Assembly: GCF_902686445.1 (NCBI RefSeq)
Contig: NC_062221.1
Coordinates: 36,100,575-36,164,574 of the forward strand
From: Sciurus carolinensis
Lineage: Eukaryota > Chordata > Mammalia > Rodentia > Sciuridae
Direction of reading: 5' to 3'
DNA: 64,000 nucleotides
Shown: in pieces, positions 12,500 through 23,375 of the stretch
Position numbering within the stretch: the first letter of the stretch is position 1
Layout: each line of letters opens with the position of its first letter
Program-made: the position numbers and the translations under genes
Notes under the pieces: model-generated
Seen by the model: only the letters and a program-made list of their open reading frames with translations
What the model was told of the DNA's origin: nothing
Databases searched by the model: none

Positions 12500-12865
12500 A
12501 TAAAATGTTGGACAATTTTTGGTGAGATGTGCAGTGTTTAGAATGTTCATTTATTGTTGGTAGACATGTAAATAACTACTTTGTAATTCCATTTAGAGTT
12601 AGTACATGTAGAATAATATGATCTAGTAACTCAATTCCTATTTACCCTAGAGAAATATGAACATATGTATAAAAGAAGCCTGTTCAAAAAATTTCATAGC
12701 AGTTTTATTTTTCATAGTTACCCCAAACTGGCAAACTTAATGATCCATCAACTGATAAATGGAAAAACAAAATGCCACATATTGTTACAATGAAATATTC
12801 AGAAATGATAAAGATATTCCATAACCTGGAAGAAACTCAAAAATATTTTAAAAGAAAAAAGTCAG
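12500..12865 (+). mobile_element. Old L1M relic, part 1 (ORF2 end)
   Basis: Motifs 'catagcagttttatttttcatag' (as 'ttcatagcag...'), 'ccatcaactgataaatgg' and 'aatgaaatattcag' are the reverse-transcriptase-distal end of mammalian L1 ORF2. The relic resumes after the SINE at 13126 and no frame is intact. Confidence 0.8.
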
Positions 12866-13014
12866 TCAAATGCCATGGCACACACTTATAATCCCAGCAA
12901 CTCAGAAGGCTCAGGCAGGAGGATAGCAAGTTCAAGACCAACTTCAGTAATTTAGTGAAACTCTCAGCAACTTAGCAAGAACCTGTCTCAAAACCCCCCA
13001 AAAAATAAATAAAA

Positions 13015-13053
<39 letters not shown>

Positions 13054-13125
13054 AATGAACTGGGGATGTAATTCAGTAACATAGTGCCTCCAGGTTCAGT
13101 TCCAGTTACAAAAAAAAAAAAAAAA
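12866..13125 (+). mobile_element. B1-dID SINE inserted in an L1M relic
   Basis: The left half shows 'ataatcccagcaactcag' and 'ctcaggcaggagga'; the right half shows 'ctggggatgtaattcag' and 'caggttcagttcc', ending in about 16 A. Target duplications are recognisable as 'aaaaagtcagtcaaatg' before and a mutated 'aaaaagccattcaccg' after. It splits the L1M at its 'gaagccagtca' region. Confidence 0.9.
13001..13054. repeat. (AAAT)n microsatellite
   Basis: About 13 near-perfect AAAT units occupy the linker between the two halves of the B1-dID element, so the array grew from the SINE's internal A-rich linker. Confidence 0.95.
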
Positions 13126-13420
13126 GCCATTCACCGAAAAGTGCATATTGTATAATTATATTACATAAAATTCAAAAACAGGTAAAATACATCTGTGATG
13201 ATAGAAATGGGAAAATTAGTTACCTAAGGGTATGGAAACTGACTGCGATAGGAACCTAAGTGAACACTTTGGAATAATGGAATTATTTTTCTTTACTGGG
13301 ATGCGGTGTTTTTTTTATACATGTGTACAGTGAATAGACATTAAAGATTCATATATTTAACTGAATATTTTTCTTCCATGAATTAGTAAATACACCATAT
13401 ATCAGTTTTACATATGCAGA
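13126..13420 (+). mobile_element. Old L1M relic, part 2 (3' end)
   Basis: This continues the L1M interrupted at 12866: 'tgcatattgtataattatatt' and 'ggtaaaatacatctgtgatgatag' follow the L1M 3'-terminal order. Confidence 0.7.
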
Positions 13421-13469
13421 ATAATTAGTGAAAATATCCTTGCCAACAATTTTTAATAAAACCATCAGA

Positions 13470-13859
13470 TTATTTTGATGATTAATTTTATGAGTCAGCT
13501 CAAATGGACTATACAGTGCCTTTCATTTGTCCACACATTATTCTAGGTATAGCTCCAAGAGCATTTTGGGGTGAGTTCAGTATTTGAATCAGTAGATTGA
13601 GTAAGCAGATTGCCCTTCCTAAAGTGGTGGGCTTTATCCAATCACTTAAGGAACTACACAGAATAAGAATGCTGAGTAAGAGAAAACTCCTCTGTCTTGA
13701 TTGCTTTAGCTTCAACATTGGGCTTCTTTGGCATTAGAACTTAAAGCATTGTATTTTCTTGGGTCTGGAGCCTCTGGTCTTTGAACTGGAATTTACCATT
13801 TTCTCCTTGTTTCCAGGTCTTTAAACACCAATCAGAATTACAAATTGGTTTTTCTCAGT
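13470..13859 (+). mobile_element. MLT2-like LTR remnant, left part
   Basis: It starts 'gatgattaattttatgagtc', the typical MLT2 start, and continues with 'gcagattgcccttcc' and 'gtgggctttatccaatcac'. It is cut by LINE-1 copy L1-A and continues at 18826. Confidence 0.6.
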
Positions 13860-13871
13860 CTCCAGCTTTTT

Positions 13872-14173
13872 TAATTTATTTATTTAAATTTTTTAAAAAT
13901 TTTTACACATTTTGATTCATTGTACACAAATGGGGTACAGCTTTTCATTGTACACAATGTATATTCACACAATTCATGTAATCATACATATATATAGGGT
14001 AATACTGTCTGTTTCTTTCTACCGTTTTTCCATTCTCACCCCCTCCCACCCCTTTTTCCTCTACACCATCCAAAGTTCCTTCATTCTTCCCTTCCCCCCA
14101 CCACCCCCCATCGTTATATATTGTCATGCACTTATCAGAGAAAACATTCGGCCTTTGGTTTATTAGACTTGAC
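13872..14173 (-). other. L1-A 3' UTR
   Basis: C-rich and T-rich on the plus strand. It is homologous to 33435-33745 of the truncated LINE-1 (shared 'agagaaaacatt' and 'ggcctttggtt'). It includes a few last bases of ORF2 next to the deletion junction at about 14173/14174. Confidence 0.8.
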
Positions 14174-16254
14174 CTATTTCACTTTTCCTATTCCTATCCC
14201 TTTATTTTCTTTAGTCTGTCTAATTGCTCTAACTAGTATTTCGAGTATGATGTTGAATAAAAGTGATGAAAGAGGGCATCCCTGTCTTGTTCCCATTTTT
14301 AAAGGCAATGCTTTCAGTTTTTCTCTTTTAATAATGATGTTGACTGTCGGCTTAGCATAAATAGACTTTACAATATTCAGGTATGTTCCTACTATCCCTA
14401 TTTTTTCTAGTGTTTTGAGCATGAAGCGGTGTTGTATTTTGTCGAACACTTTTTCCTGTGTCAATTGAAATAACCATATGGTTCTTATCCTTAAGTCTAT
14501 TGACATGATGGATTACGTTTATTGACTTACGGATGTTAAACCATCCTTGCATTCCAGAGATGAACCGCACTTGATTGTGGTGCACAATTTTCTTAATATG
14601 TTTTTGGGTATGGTTTGCCATTCTTTTGTTAAGGATCTTTGCATCTAGATTCATCAAAGATATTGGTCTAAAATTTTCTTTCCTTGATATGCCTTTGCCT
14701 GGTTTGGGTATGAGGGTGATATTAGCTTCATAGAATGAGCTTGGTAGGGTTCCCTCCTTTTCTGTTTCCTGGAATACTTTGAGAAGTATTGGAATGAGTT
14801 CTTCTTTGAAGGTCTTGTAGAACTCAGCTGAAAATCCATCTGGTCCTGGACTTTTCTTGGATGGTAGGCTTTTGATGGCTTCTTCTATTTCATGCTTGAT
14901 ATTGATCTATTTAAATTCTGTATGTCTTCCTGGTTCAGTTTGGGAGGAGCATATGTCTCTAGAAATTTGTCGATGTCTTTGGTATTTTCTATTTTGTGGA
15001 ATATAGATTTTCAAAGTAGCTTCTCATTATGTTATGTATCTCAGGGGTGTCTGTCATGATATTTCCTTTTTCATCACAAATTTTAGTAATTGAGTTTTCT
15101 CTCTCCTTCTCTTTGTAAGTGTGGCAAAGGGTTTGTCTATTTTGTTTACTTTTTCAAAGAACTAACTTTTTGTTTTGTCAATTTTTTGAATTGTTTCTTT
15201 TGTTTCAATTTCATTGATTTCAGCTCTGTTTTTAATTATTTCCTGTCTTCTACTACTTTTGTTGTTGTTCTGTTCTTCTTTTTCTAGGGCTTTGAGTTGT
15301 AATGTTAGGTCATTTAGTTGTTGACTTTTTATTCTTTTTCTGAATGTACTCCATGCAATGAATTTTCCTCTTAGTACTGCTTTCACAGTGTCCCAGAGAT
15401 TTTGATATGTTGTATCATCATTCTCATTGACCTCTAAGAATTTCTTTATCTCCTGCCTGATGTTTTCTGTTATCCATGTTTCATTCAATAGCATATTATT
15501 TAGTCTTCAGGTGTTGGAGTAATTTCTGTTTTTTATTTTGTCATTGATTTCTAAATTCATTCCATTATGATGTGTTAGAACACAAGGCAGTATCTCTATT
15601 TTTTTGCATTTCCTAAGGGCTGCTTTGTGGCATAACATATGGTCTGTTTTCGAGAAGGTTTCATGTGCTGCTGAGAAGAAAATGTATTCGCTTGTTGATA
15701 GATGGAATATTCTATAGATGTCTGTTAAGTCTAGGTTATTGATTGTGTTTTGAGTTCTATGGTTTCTTTGTTTAGTTTTTGTTTGGAAGATCTATCCAGT
15801 GGTGACGGTGGTGTGTTAAATTCACCCATAATTATTGTGTTGTGGTCCATTTCATTCCTGGAATTGAGAATGATTTATTTGATGTACATGGATGCACCAT
15901 TGTTTGGGGCATAAATATTTACTATTGTTATGTCTTCCTGATTTATGGTTCCCTTAAGCAGTATGAAATGTCCTTCTTTATCCCTTCTGACTAACTTTGG
16001 CTTGAAGTCCACTTTATCTGAAATAAGGATGGAAATCCCCGCTTTTTTACTGAGTCCATGTGCATGTTAGTTTTTTCCCATCCTTTCACCTTTAGTCTGT
16101 GGATATCTTTTTCTATGAGATGAGTCTCTTAAAGGCAGCGTATTGTTGGGTCTTTCTTTTTAATCCATTCTGCCAGTCTATGTCTTTTGATTGATGAGTT
16201 TAGGCCATTAACATTCAGGGTTATTATTGAGATATGATTTGTATTCCCAGTCAT
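14174..16254 (-). pseudogene. L1-A ORF2 remnant (endonuclease, linker, partial RT)
   Basis: The ORF2 start codon lies at 16254-16252, followed by the endonuclease N-terminus (a frame reading NHISIITLNVNGLN). ORF2 normally encodes the endonuclease and reverse transcriptase that insert L1 by target-primed reverse transcription. Open fragments include 15494-15162 (linker, [14 protein letters not shown] start), 14839-14654, 14657-14352 and 14506-14174. The last of these carries the RT motif [12 protein letters not shown] and ends after GIGIGK, just before the FADD catalytic loop. The FADD segment and the whole C-terminus are absent because of the internal deletion. Multiple frameshifts and stops break the frame. 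Confidence 0.88.
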
Positions 16255-16336
16255 TTGGGCTTATTTTTGGCTTTTAACTTGGCGTGATTTTTCCTTTAAG
16301 GAAGTTCTTCCCTTTGCTGAACTACATTATTATTTT

Positions 16337-17331
16337 TCATTTCCTCCTCATGGAATATTTTGTTGAGAATATTCTGTAGTGCAGGTTTCTATTTGTAAAT
16401 TCTTTTAACTTATGTTTATCATGGAAGGATTTTATTTCATCTTCAAATCTGAAGGCTTGTTTTGCTGGGTATAGGATTCTTGGTTGGCAACCATGTTCTT
16501 TCAGAGTTTCAAATATGTTGTTCCAGGCCCTTCTAGATTTTAGAGTCGAGGCTGAGAAATCTGTTGATATCCATATTGGTTTCCCCCTATATGTAATCAA
16601 TCTGATGCTTTTCTCTTGCAGTCTTCAAAATCCTGTCTTTATTTTGTATGTTAGGCATTTTCATTATAATGTGCCTTGGTGTGGATCTGTTGTGATTTTG
16701 TACATTTGGTGTTCTGTAAGCCTCTTGTATTTGATTCTCCATTTCATTCTTCAGGCTTGGGAAATTTTTCTGATATTATTTCATTGGATAGATTGTTCAT
16801 TCCTTTGGTTTGTATCTCTGTGCCTTCCTCAATCCCAATAATTCTTAAACTTGGTCTGTTTGTGATGTCCCATAGTTCTTGGAGATTCTGTTCATGATTT
16901 CTTACCATTTTCTATGTTTGGGCAACTTTATTTTCAAGATTAAATATTTTGTCTTCATTGTCTGAGGTTCTTTCTTCCAAGTGATGTAATCTGTTGGTGA
17001 TGTTTTCCATTGAGTTTTTTTTATTTGGTTTATTGTCTCCTTCATTGCAAGGATTTCCATTTGTTTTTTTTTTTTTTTTAAGAATCTCTATCTCTTTGTT
17101 GAAATAATATTTTGCTTCCTGCAGTTGCTCTTTCAACTGCCTATTGGTGTGATTATTCATTGCCTGCATGTGCGCTCTTAACTCACCCTTTGCTTCACGA
17201 ATCATCTTAATCATGTATAATCTGAAGTCCTTTTCTGATATTTCTTCTACCATATTGTCACTGGATTCTATTAATATAGAATCTAGATTTGTTTGGATCA
17301 TTTTATTCCCTTGTTTTTTCATGTTGTTCAT
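16337..17331 (-). pseudogene. L1-A ORF1 remnant
   Basis: ORF1 encodes the L1 RNA-binding coiled-coil protein. The N-terminal fragment (17331-16912, 139 codons) starts MNNMKKQGNKM and has a coiled-coil-like charged stretch with a K/T-rich run. A local double frameshift over that run replaces about 17 residues compared with L1-B. A stop follows KVAQT. The C-terminal fragment (16600-16337) contains ITYRGKP and QPRILYPAK, typical of the RRM/C-terminal domain. No intact protein is possible. Confidence 0.88.
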
Positions 17332-17435
17332 GTATCTTCCCCTCTAGCAGTGCAGATCTGGGGTATTGCAGTTTCCCTCCTATAGGCTTATAGTGACTCT
17401 ATAGGTTTCCAAAACCTTTTCTTTAAGGAGGAGAT

Positions 17436-17599
17436 CAATATTAGCAGTGCCCAGTTCAGACAGTATGCAACCCTAGACCGAATAGCCCCTATGAGGATGT
17501 TAACAATTTTTTCATAACAATATTAGCAGTGCCCAGTTCAGACAGTATGCAACCCTAGACCGAATAGCCCCTATGAGGATGTTAACAATTTTTTCATAA
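17436..17599. repeat. Perfect 82-bp tandem duplication in the L1-A 5' UTR
   Basis: Copies at 17436-17517 and 17518-17599 are identical base for base by my comparison. The matching part of L1-B (about 59305-59390) has one copy only. Confidence 0.95.
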
Positions 17600-18129
17600 T
17601 AAACAGAATAAGTTCAATTATTATCTTCAGTATAACAAACAGATTGCAATAAAGTCTGCAGTTTCTAATGGAGGACAAAGAGGATGCAGAGGGGTGCAGG
17701 AAGTAACTGTTAATGGGATAAGAAAATAATATATAGAAGTTCCAGATAATAGAAAGAGTGACAGTGTAATCAAGAGAGGTTAGTTGTTAGCATGTGAAAA
17801 GGGGAAAGAGACTCTGAGGGAACAGGTAAACAAAAGGAAAAGAGAATGAGAAAAGTAAAGAAATACAAACAAAGTTTTTCAATAAGGAGAGAAAAGAAAA
17901 TCTACACTACAACAGTCATATAGTATTCAAACCTCCCAGTCTTCAGTAGCCTGATGTATGAGAGGTAACTTACAATGAGCTTCCAGTCTCTAGCAGGTGT
18001 CTCAAGATGGAATTTGCCCCACTTAAAGATGGAAGATAGAGCTTCCAGGATTATCCAAGATGGCTGCTGTGGCTTCCAAATGTGTTGGCAAATGGGGAGT
18101 GCAGCTCAGGGTGTGGGCATGGTTGGCTG

Positions 18130-18384
18130 GAGGTCCCGGAGGTGGGATGTGGTTGGTCGTGCAGGGGTCCTGGAGGTGGGGTGTGGTCAATCTGGTTGTG
18201 GGATCCTGGAGGCGGGTGCAATCAGTCAGTTGGGGATTCTTGGTGTTAGGGTGCAGTCAGTTGGTGGGGGTCCTGGTGGTGGGGAGCAGTCAGTCAATGT
18301 GAGGGCCCCAGAGGCAGGGAGTGATTGGTCAGGCTGAGGGATCCTGGAGACGGGGCTCAATCAGTCCAGTCAGGGATCCTGCGG
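18130..18384. repeat. About 35-bp GC-rich tandem array (L1-A)
   Basis: Seven to eight degenerate units each contain a 'ggrtcctggaggyggg'-like core. The plus strand is G-rich and corresponds to the antisense strand of L1-A. The same array lies in L1-B at 58518-58790. Confidence 0.85.
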
Positions 18385-18825
18385 GGCCTGGCCGTTATCT
18401 CAAAATGGTGGCAGTCATGTGTGATGGAACCTGCAGGTGTGTGACAGTGAACTTCCAGGCAACAGCAGGCAGCTGGCGCTCCACTGGCAGTCTGTGATGA
18501 GTTTGCTGACTGTTGTCGGACGATCGGAAGGTGAACCTTGGGCGGTGGGTGATGGATAGGTGGAAGACAGCTGATGGACAGGCAAGATGCAGGCAAATGG
18601 TGGATGATAGGCACCTGACAGTGAGCAATCTACACCCAAAAAGATATGCTGGCAGACTGCAGATGATTGCAGTAGACAAATGGGGTAAACAGCAGGGGAT
18701 CGATAAGTAGCAAAACTGCCTCACCAAGAAACCAATATCCTCTGCTTGAAACCTGAGTTATGGAGTGACAAGGAATGCAGCTTCCCTCTAGTCCACCATC
18801 TTGGATCTGCCTCTCCAACTTTTTG

Positions 18826-18937
18826 ATTACATATTTCACAACTGTTCAGACTCCATGGGTTTGAGCCAAGTCTTCACTATGGGGTGTGTGTGTGTGTGTG
18901 CATTATTGGTTCTGATCTTTGGACAACTCTACTACCA
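18826..18937 (+). mobile_element. MLT2-like LTR remnant, right part
   Basis: 'gggtttgagccaagtcttc', a short (GT)n, then 'tattggttctgatctttgg' and 'caactctactac' match the last part of the MLT2-type LTR. It completes the LTR cut by L1-A. Confidence 0.55.
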
Positions 18938-19324
18938 TTACACATTTATATTTTTGCTCATAAATGCAACCTAACTTTGGGTCTTGAATAGGAATAGGAA
19001 TTAAATGCAAATTCAGAAATATCAGAGTTTAGTTTTGTTTAATGATCAAATTTGGATGGATTATACAATACTAATACAATGAAAGAGATTGTATTGTACA
19101 CTTTTGCTTTAGAAAACTGGTAATTTAGTCTCATCCCCTGTTACCCTCCCTATGATCTGGAAGCGCTGGCATTTGTAATCCAATATCCTCTGCCAACTCT
19201 CATTTGCCTTGTTTCGAGCATTTTATTTTTAGAATTAAAACTTATTTATTTAATTAACTCTCTGTCACACAATCTTCAACATCATATTCCTAGCCATCAT
19301 CATTAATAACTTCCATTATCAGAG

Positions 19325-19505
19325 AAGTAGTTTCAGGTTAGTGGTTAAGATCATGGATTTTGCATAAAAAAATTAGTAGTTAGATCTTAGTTAACCTTTG
19401 TACCTTAGTGTCAATTACTGTAGAAATATTACCTATTATATATTATTGTTAGGATATAATGACAATAGAATTTAAATACTTATAAAAATACTGGACATTG
19501 CAAAC
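19325..19505 (+). mobile_element. MIR element
   Basis: 'gttagtggttaagatcatgg' (MIR 5' region), a degraded core and 'tacttataaaaatactgg' follow MIR order. Old and diverged. Confidence 0.7.
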
Positions 19506-20311
19506 AATACGATATTATCAATATAGAAAGAACTTTGTATTTCGATATACTACCTTCAGTACCATAACTAAGAAGTATGTTTCTGCTATGCACTTTCAGA
19601 ATGTTAAAGTAAAAAAAAAAAAAAATGAAAATTGAGAGGCAAGCTTTTCTAGCTTTCTGAAGCTTACATTCTAATGTTAAAAGTTAAATATTCACATAAA
19701 ACAAGATTGATTCATATATTTTATATGAGGTTAAAATATAAAGTACTGAGAAATATTCAATTTTTGAATAGAATGCTCTCTGAGCCTAAAAATTTAAAGC
19801 AAAAAGGGATATATCTTAAGATATTTTTTAAAAATTTCTGTTGTGATATAAATGCAAGATATTATCATCATCATTAACATGAAATCCAAAAGTTCCATCC
19901 CAAAAGATGAAAAAACCAACGACCAGCAAAATTGAGTTGTCAATACTAACTAAATCAGAAGCTGACTAAAGACCAGAATCTAATTTGGCTGACTCCCAAT
20001 TAGTATTCTTTCAGCTAAAATTTTTCAGAAATGCAGGTTTAAAGAGTTAGCAGAGTGCAGATGAGTTAAATTAGGGAAGAGATGAGTTTAATTTCAGATG
20101 ATTAGAGAGGGAGACATGATTAAGATGAAGGAATAACTGTATGATCTTGCCTGTGATGGCTATTACCTTAAGCTTAAAAATATATAAATTAAAAATGGTG
20201 CTAATTTCTTGGACTTATATTCAGAAAAGCACAGTTTTGTTTTTGTTGAAAAGTGAATAGCACCTCTTTATTCAGACCTTGCAGCTTTACTCAGGGGTCT
20301 ATTAATAGAGT
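19506..20311. other. AT-rich DNA, nothing recognised
   Basis: An A15 run lies at about 19611-19625. No repeat body or gene is identified. Confidence 0.4.
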
Positions 20312-20316
20312 CCACT

Positions 20317-20735
20317 TGTTTTAGTCAGCTTTTTTGCAACTGTGACTAAAGGACCTGACCAGAACAAACGTAGAGGAGGAAAAGCTTATTTGGGGCTCTC
20401 GGTTTCAGAGGTCTTAGTCCGTGGATAGTCGCCTTCTTTCCTTAGCGCTTGAGGTAAGGTAGGACATCATGGCGGAAGAGTGTGGTGAGGGAAGCAGCTC
20501 ACATGGTGGTAAGAAAGCAGAGAGAGGAAGACTGTACTTGTCAGATACAAATATATAGCCCCCAAGTCATGCCCCAATTCCCACCTCCTCTAGTCACACC
20601 CTGCCACTTCAGTTACCACTCAGTTAATCCCTATCAGGGGATTAAATCACTGATTGGGTTAAGACTCTTACAACCCAAACTTGTGTTGTCTTACACATGA
20701 GCTTTTGGGGGACACCTCACATCCAAACCATCACA
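20317..20735 (-). mobile_element. Solo MaLR-type LTR with target duplication
   Basis: On the minus strand the LTR runs from 'tgtgatggtttggatgtgag' to 'gctgactaaaaca', with TG...CA ends. The 5-bp host duplication 'ccact' is intact at 20312-20316 and 20736-20740. It contains 'ctcatgtgtaagac', 'gccatgatg' and 'aaataagctttt' (polyadenylation region). No internal sequence adjoins it, so it is a solo LTR, either inserted as such or left by LTR-LTR recombination. Confidence 0.92.
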
Positions 20736-21028
20736 CCACTGTCTGAATAAAAATCCAGTTACTTCAACTGTACTCTGAATCTGTCTCACTTTCCTTCTAA
20801 AGACTTTGTGCCCATCAACTCTCTGTTGCTTTATCTTTGCATTTTCAGTAGCTCCCCTAAATTATTTCCATGACCATGAAAATATTTTCTATCTTTAAAA
20901 GTAACTTCTCTTGAATTTGTGTATGTTTCTATTTTCTACTTTCTACTTTATTTCTTTGGTCCCTCACAAGGTTCTCTATATTCACTATTCTTGTGTCCTC
21001 ATTACCTCCTCCTTTTTATCTTTCAGAT

Positions 21029-21403
21029 ATTAGTCAGCTTTTTATTACTTTGGCAAAATATCTGAAATAATCAACTTAGAAGGAGGGCAGGTTTATTTTA
21101 ACTCACAGTTTTGGAGGTTTCGGTTTGTGTCAATTGGTCTCTTTGATTTTGGTCCTGTGATGAGGCAGCACATCATTGTGGAAATATGTGATGGAGGAAG
21201 CTTCTCACCTCATGGTATTCAGGAAGTTAAGAGAGGAAGAAAGAGCCCTCATCCCAAAATTCCTTTCAAGAGACCCCAGTAACCTAAGATCTCCTGCTGG
21301 AATCCACACTTAATGGTTCCATCATCTTCCAATAGTGCCAAGCTTAGGACCAAACACTTGATACATGGGTCTTTGAGGAACACTCCCGATCCAAATTACA
21401 GCA
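21029..21403 (-). mobile_element. MaLR-like LTR
   Basis: Its ends parallel the LTR at 20317 ('tattagtcagctttttatt' on the left; 'gatccaaattacagca' on the right). The interior differs, so it is another subfamily. Internal matches include 'tttattttaactcacag' and 'gtgatgaggcagcac'. Confidence 0.75.
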
Positions 21404-21564
21404 TTTCTCCAATCTGACTTTTATCCCTTAATATCCTCTAAAATTGCCAGAGTTTAGCAGTGATTTCTAACGGTTGGTAAATCCAACTCTCACTTTTATG
21501 GGCTTAACCTACTAGTTATCTTAAAAGAATCCAATATTGTTGATCTTTTGTGAAGTATTTTACT

Positions 21565-21990
21565 TGTTGTGGCAGATTTTATTTTCCAAAGATGACTACA
21601 CTAATATATCCTTCATGATATTTCAACAAAATAACATTAAGAGATGGGGATCTATGTTTCTTCCTTTCAGAGACAGGGTCTTTGCTCACCCTACCCTTGA
21701 TTTCTTAGTGATTTTAAATTGCACTGGCCAATAGAATGTAGTGGAAGTAATGTTGCATAGCCTGTGAAACTGGATAATCAAAGTTGATAGGACTTCCACC
21801 TAGCTCTGTTTTGAGACACATATTTTGTAATCCCTGAGGTGACATGTAGGAAGTTCAGTTTCTTTAGAGTCACCAATCTGGAGTGATTAGGTGGAAGCAT
21901 GACTTAGTGATAGAGAAAGACATTTTAGAAATTCTCCTGGTCCGGTTCAGAGGTGTGAGTTTTATAGTACAAGGACCAGATACTTAAGTA
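21565..21990 (+). mobile_element. MLT1-like LTR remnant
   Basis: 'ttccaaagatgactacac', 'ggccaatagaatgtagtgg' and 'gaagtaatgttgcatagcc' are MLT1-type interior motifs. Edges are unclear. Confidence 0.5.
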
Positions 21991-22469
21991 AAGAAGCAAA
22001 CTTTCACTTGGTTGCTCTTAATTGCCTTCAACCTGTATACACTGATAATTGGAGTGATTAGTGCCCTCCTCAGGTTGCTGATTCAAAACAAAATTCATGT
22101 TTTAGGTGACCTAAATTTTAAGAGTTTTTTTTTTTATTATATAGTTATAGTATCTGAATCACTTACCTCAGCTTCTCCAATAATAGTATTTTGATTTTCC
22201 CCACCTTCATAGTTTTCTCCTTCTCATTTTCTCCCATTGGCTCCTGTTTCTGTGCCCAGCATTTGACCATTATAGTTGATTACATTGATCATGATCTTCA
22301 TATCTTTTTCTATAAACATTAACTGAACTCATTTCATCATTACTCATGGAACTTATATGTGGGTGAGCCCATCTGTCCCACTACATTCATTGCATTTCTA
22401 TCCCTGATATCTCCTTTGTATTCTGTCAATTCTAGGCATGTATATGTAATGGCCCTTATACCACCTTCA

Positions 22470-22920
22470 CTGGAATGTTTAAGGAGATATGCAAATTCAG
22501 TATATACAAAGCTGAACTCTTCATCTCATCTCACTGTGAAACAGAACATAAAACTTGTTCCTTCCCTAATCTTCCTCATCTGAGTAAAAAAGATTACAAT
22601 TCACACAGTTTCTTAGTGTACAATTTTCAAGTAAATTAATTCTTCTCTCAATGATTGCATCTCATCTATTCCCACTGATTATACCTCTATGACATATTTC
22701 CAACCTTTTTTCCATTTCTCTTTCTTCTTATGCAAGCTACCATCAACTATTGGCTAAACTATGGATGGCATAACTTCTTGAATAGTCCTCTAATTCCAGT
22801 TTTGTCTCTTGTCTCTCATTCGCATAGTAACCAGAGGATTTGTTTTTGACAAAAATCAGATCATATTACTAGTCTAGCTCAAAGCTCTTCAATTTTTTAA
22901 AGTAAATTTGGGTCAATTTT
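22470..22920 (+). mobile_element. L2 LINE 3' fragment
   Basis: 'caaagctgaactcttcatc', 'ttccctaatcttcctcatctg', 'tagtcctctaattccag' and 'aaatcagatcatattac' follow in the order of L2 sequence. Old, with no frame. Confidence 0.6.
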
Positions 22921-22954
22921 ATTTTTCCAATTTTACAATTTCCTCTTAATATAA

Positions 22955-23375
22955 ATTGATATTTCTACCATTGAAAGTTGGGAGGTTTTGTCCTCACTCT
23001 TTAAATATGTATGGCCCTTGATTATAGTGGAAGTGACATTATATATGATTAAATCAGATAAAGAAATGCCCAGTTCTCTTGGAACACTTGTTTTTGATCC
23101 CCATCCTTATGCCTGAATAAACCTGTAACCTGTGGAGGGGTTCATATGGAAAGGATCTAAACCTTCCAACAACACCTAAGTTCTCGGTCAGTAGCCAGTA
23201 TTAATTTGCCAACCATGAAAGTGAGTCATCTTGAGAGCTCTAACAGGGATGGGTTATCCTTATCAAGCCCTGCCTAGGTTACAGAATTATAAGCAATGGA
23301 AATTGTTGTTGTTTTAAGTCATTAGGTTTTAGGATAGTTTATTCTTTATAGATGTAGATATCTAATAAGGATTTT
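22955..23375 (+). mobile_element. MLT1-like LTR remnant
   Basis: The 3' part 'aattgttgttgttttaagtc', then 'attaggttttaggatagttt' and 'gtagatatctaataag', is the characteristic MLT1-type end. The upstream part is diverged. Confidence 0.6.

Larger units (their letters stand above)
13872..18812 (-). mobile_element. LINE-1 copy L1-A, both ends retained, internally deleted
   Basis: The 5' end is at 18812 (start 'gcagatccaagatggtgg' on the minus strand) and the 3' end at 13872. Imperfect 12-bp duplications flank it: 'ctccagcttttt' at 13860-13871 and 'ctccaacttttt' at 18813-18824. The order on the minus strand is 5' UTR, ORF1, ORF2 (endonuclease, linker, partial reverse transcriptase) and 3' UTR. 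Both ORFs carry stops and frameshifts. About 1.7 kb of ORF2 is missing between the reverse-transcriptase segment and the 3' UTR. It inserted into an MLT2-like LTR. It is incapable of autonomous retrotransposition. Confidence 0.93.
17332..18812 (-). promoter_or_regulatory. L1-A 5' UTR / internal promoter region
   Basis: A 1.48-kb, GC-richer segment upstream of ORF1 that is homologous to 58070-59492. It begins with 'ccaagatgg' (minus strand of 18796-18804), the position and core of the YY1 site known at the start of L1 promoters. It holds the 35-bp array and an 82-bp duplication listed below. Promoter activity is inferred from L1 biology and has not been shown. Confidence 0.7.

Noticed and set aside
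17975..18337. 120-codon glycine/tryptophan-rich frame
   Set aside because: It is the antisense reading of the GC-rich 35-bp array in the L1-A 5' UTR; repetitive residues reflect the array. The same applies to minus-strand frames at 58574-58962.
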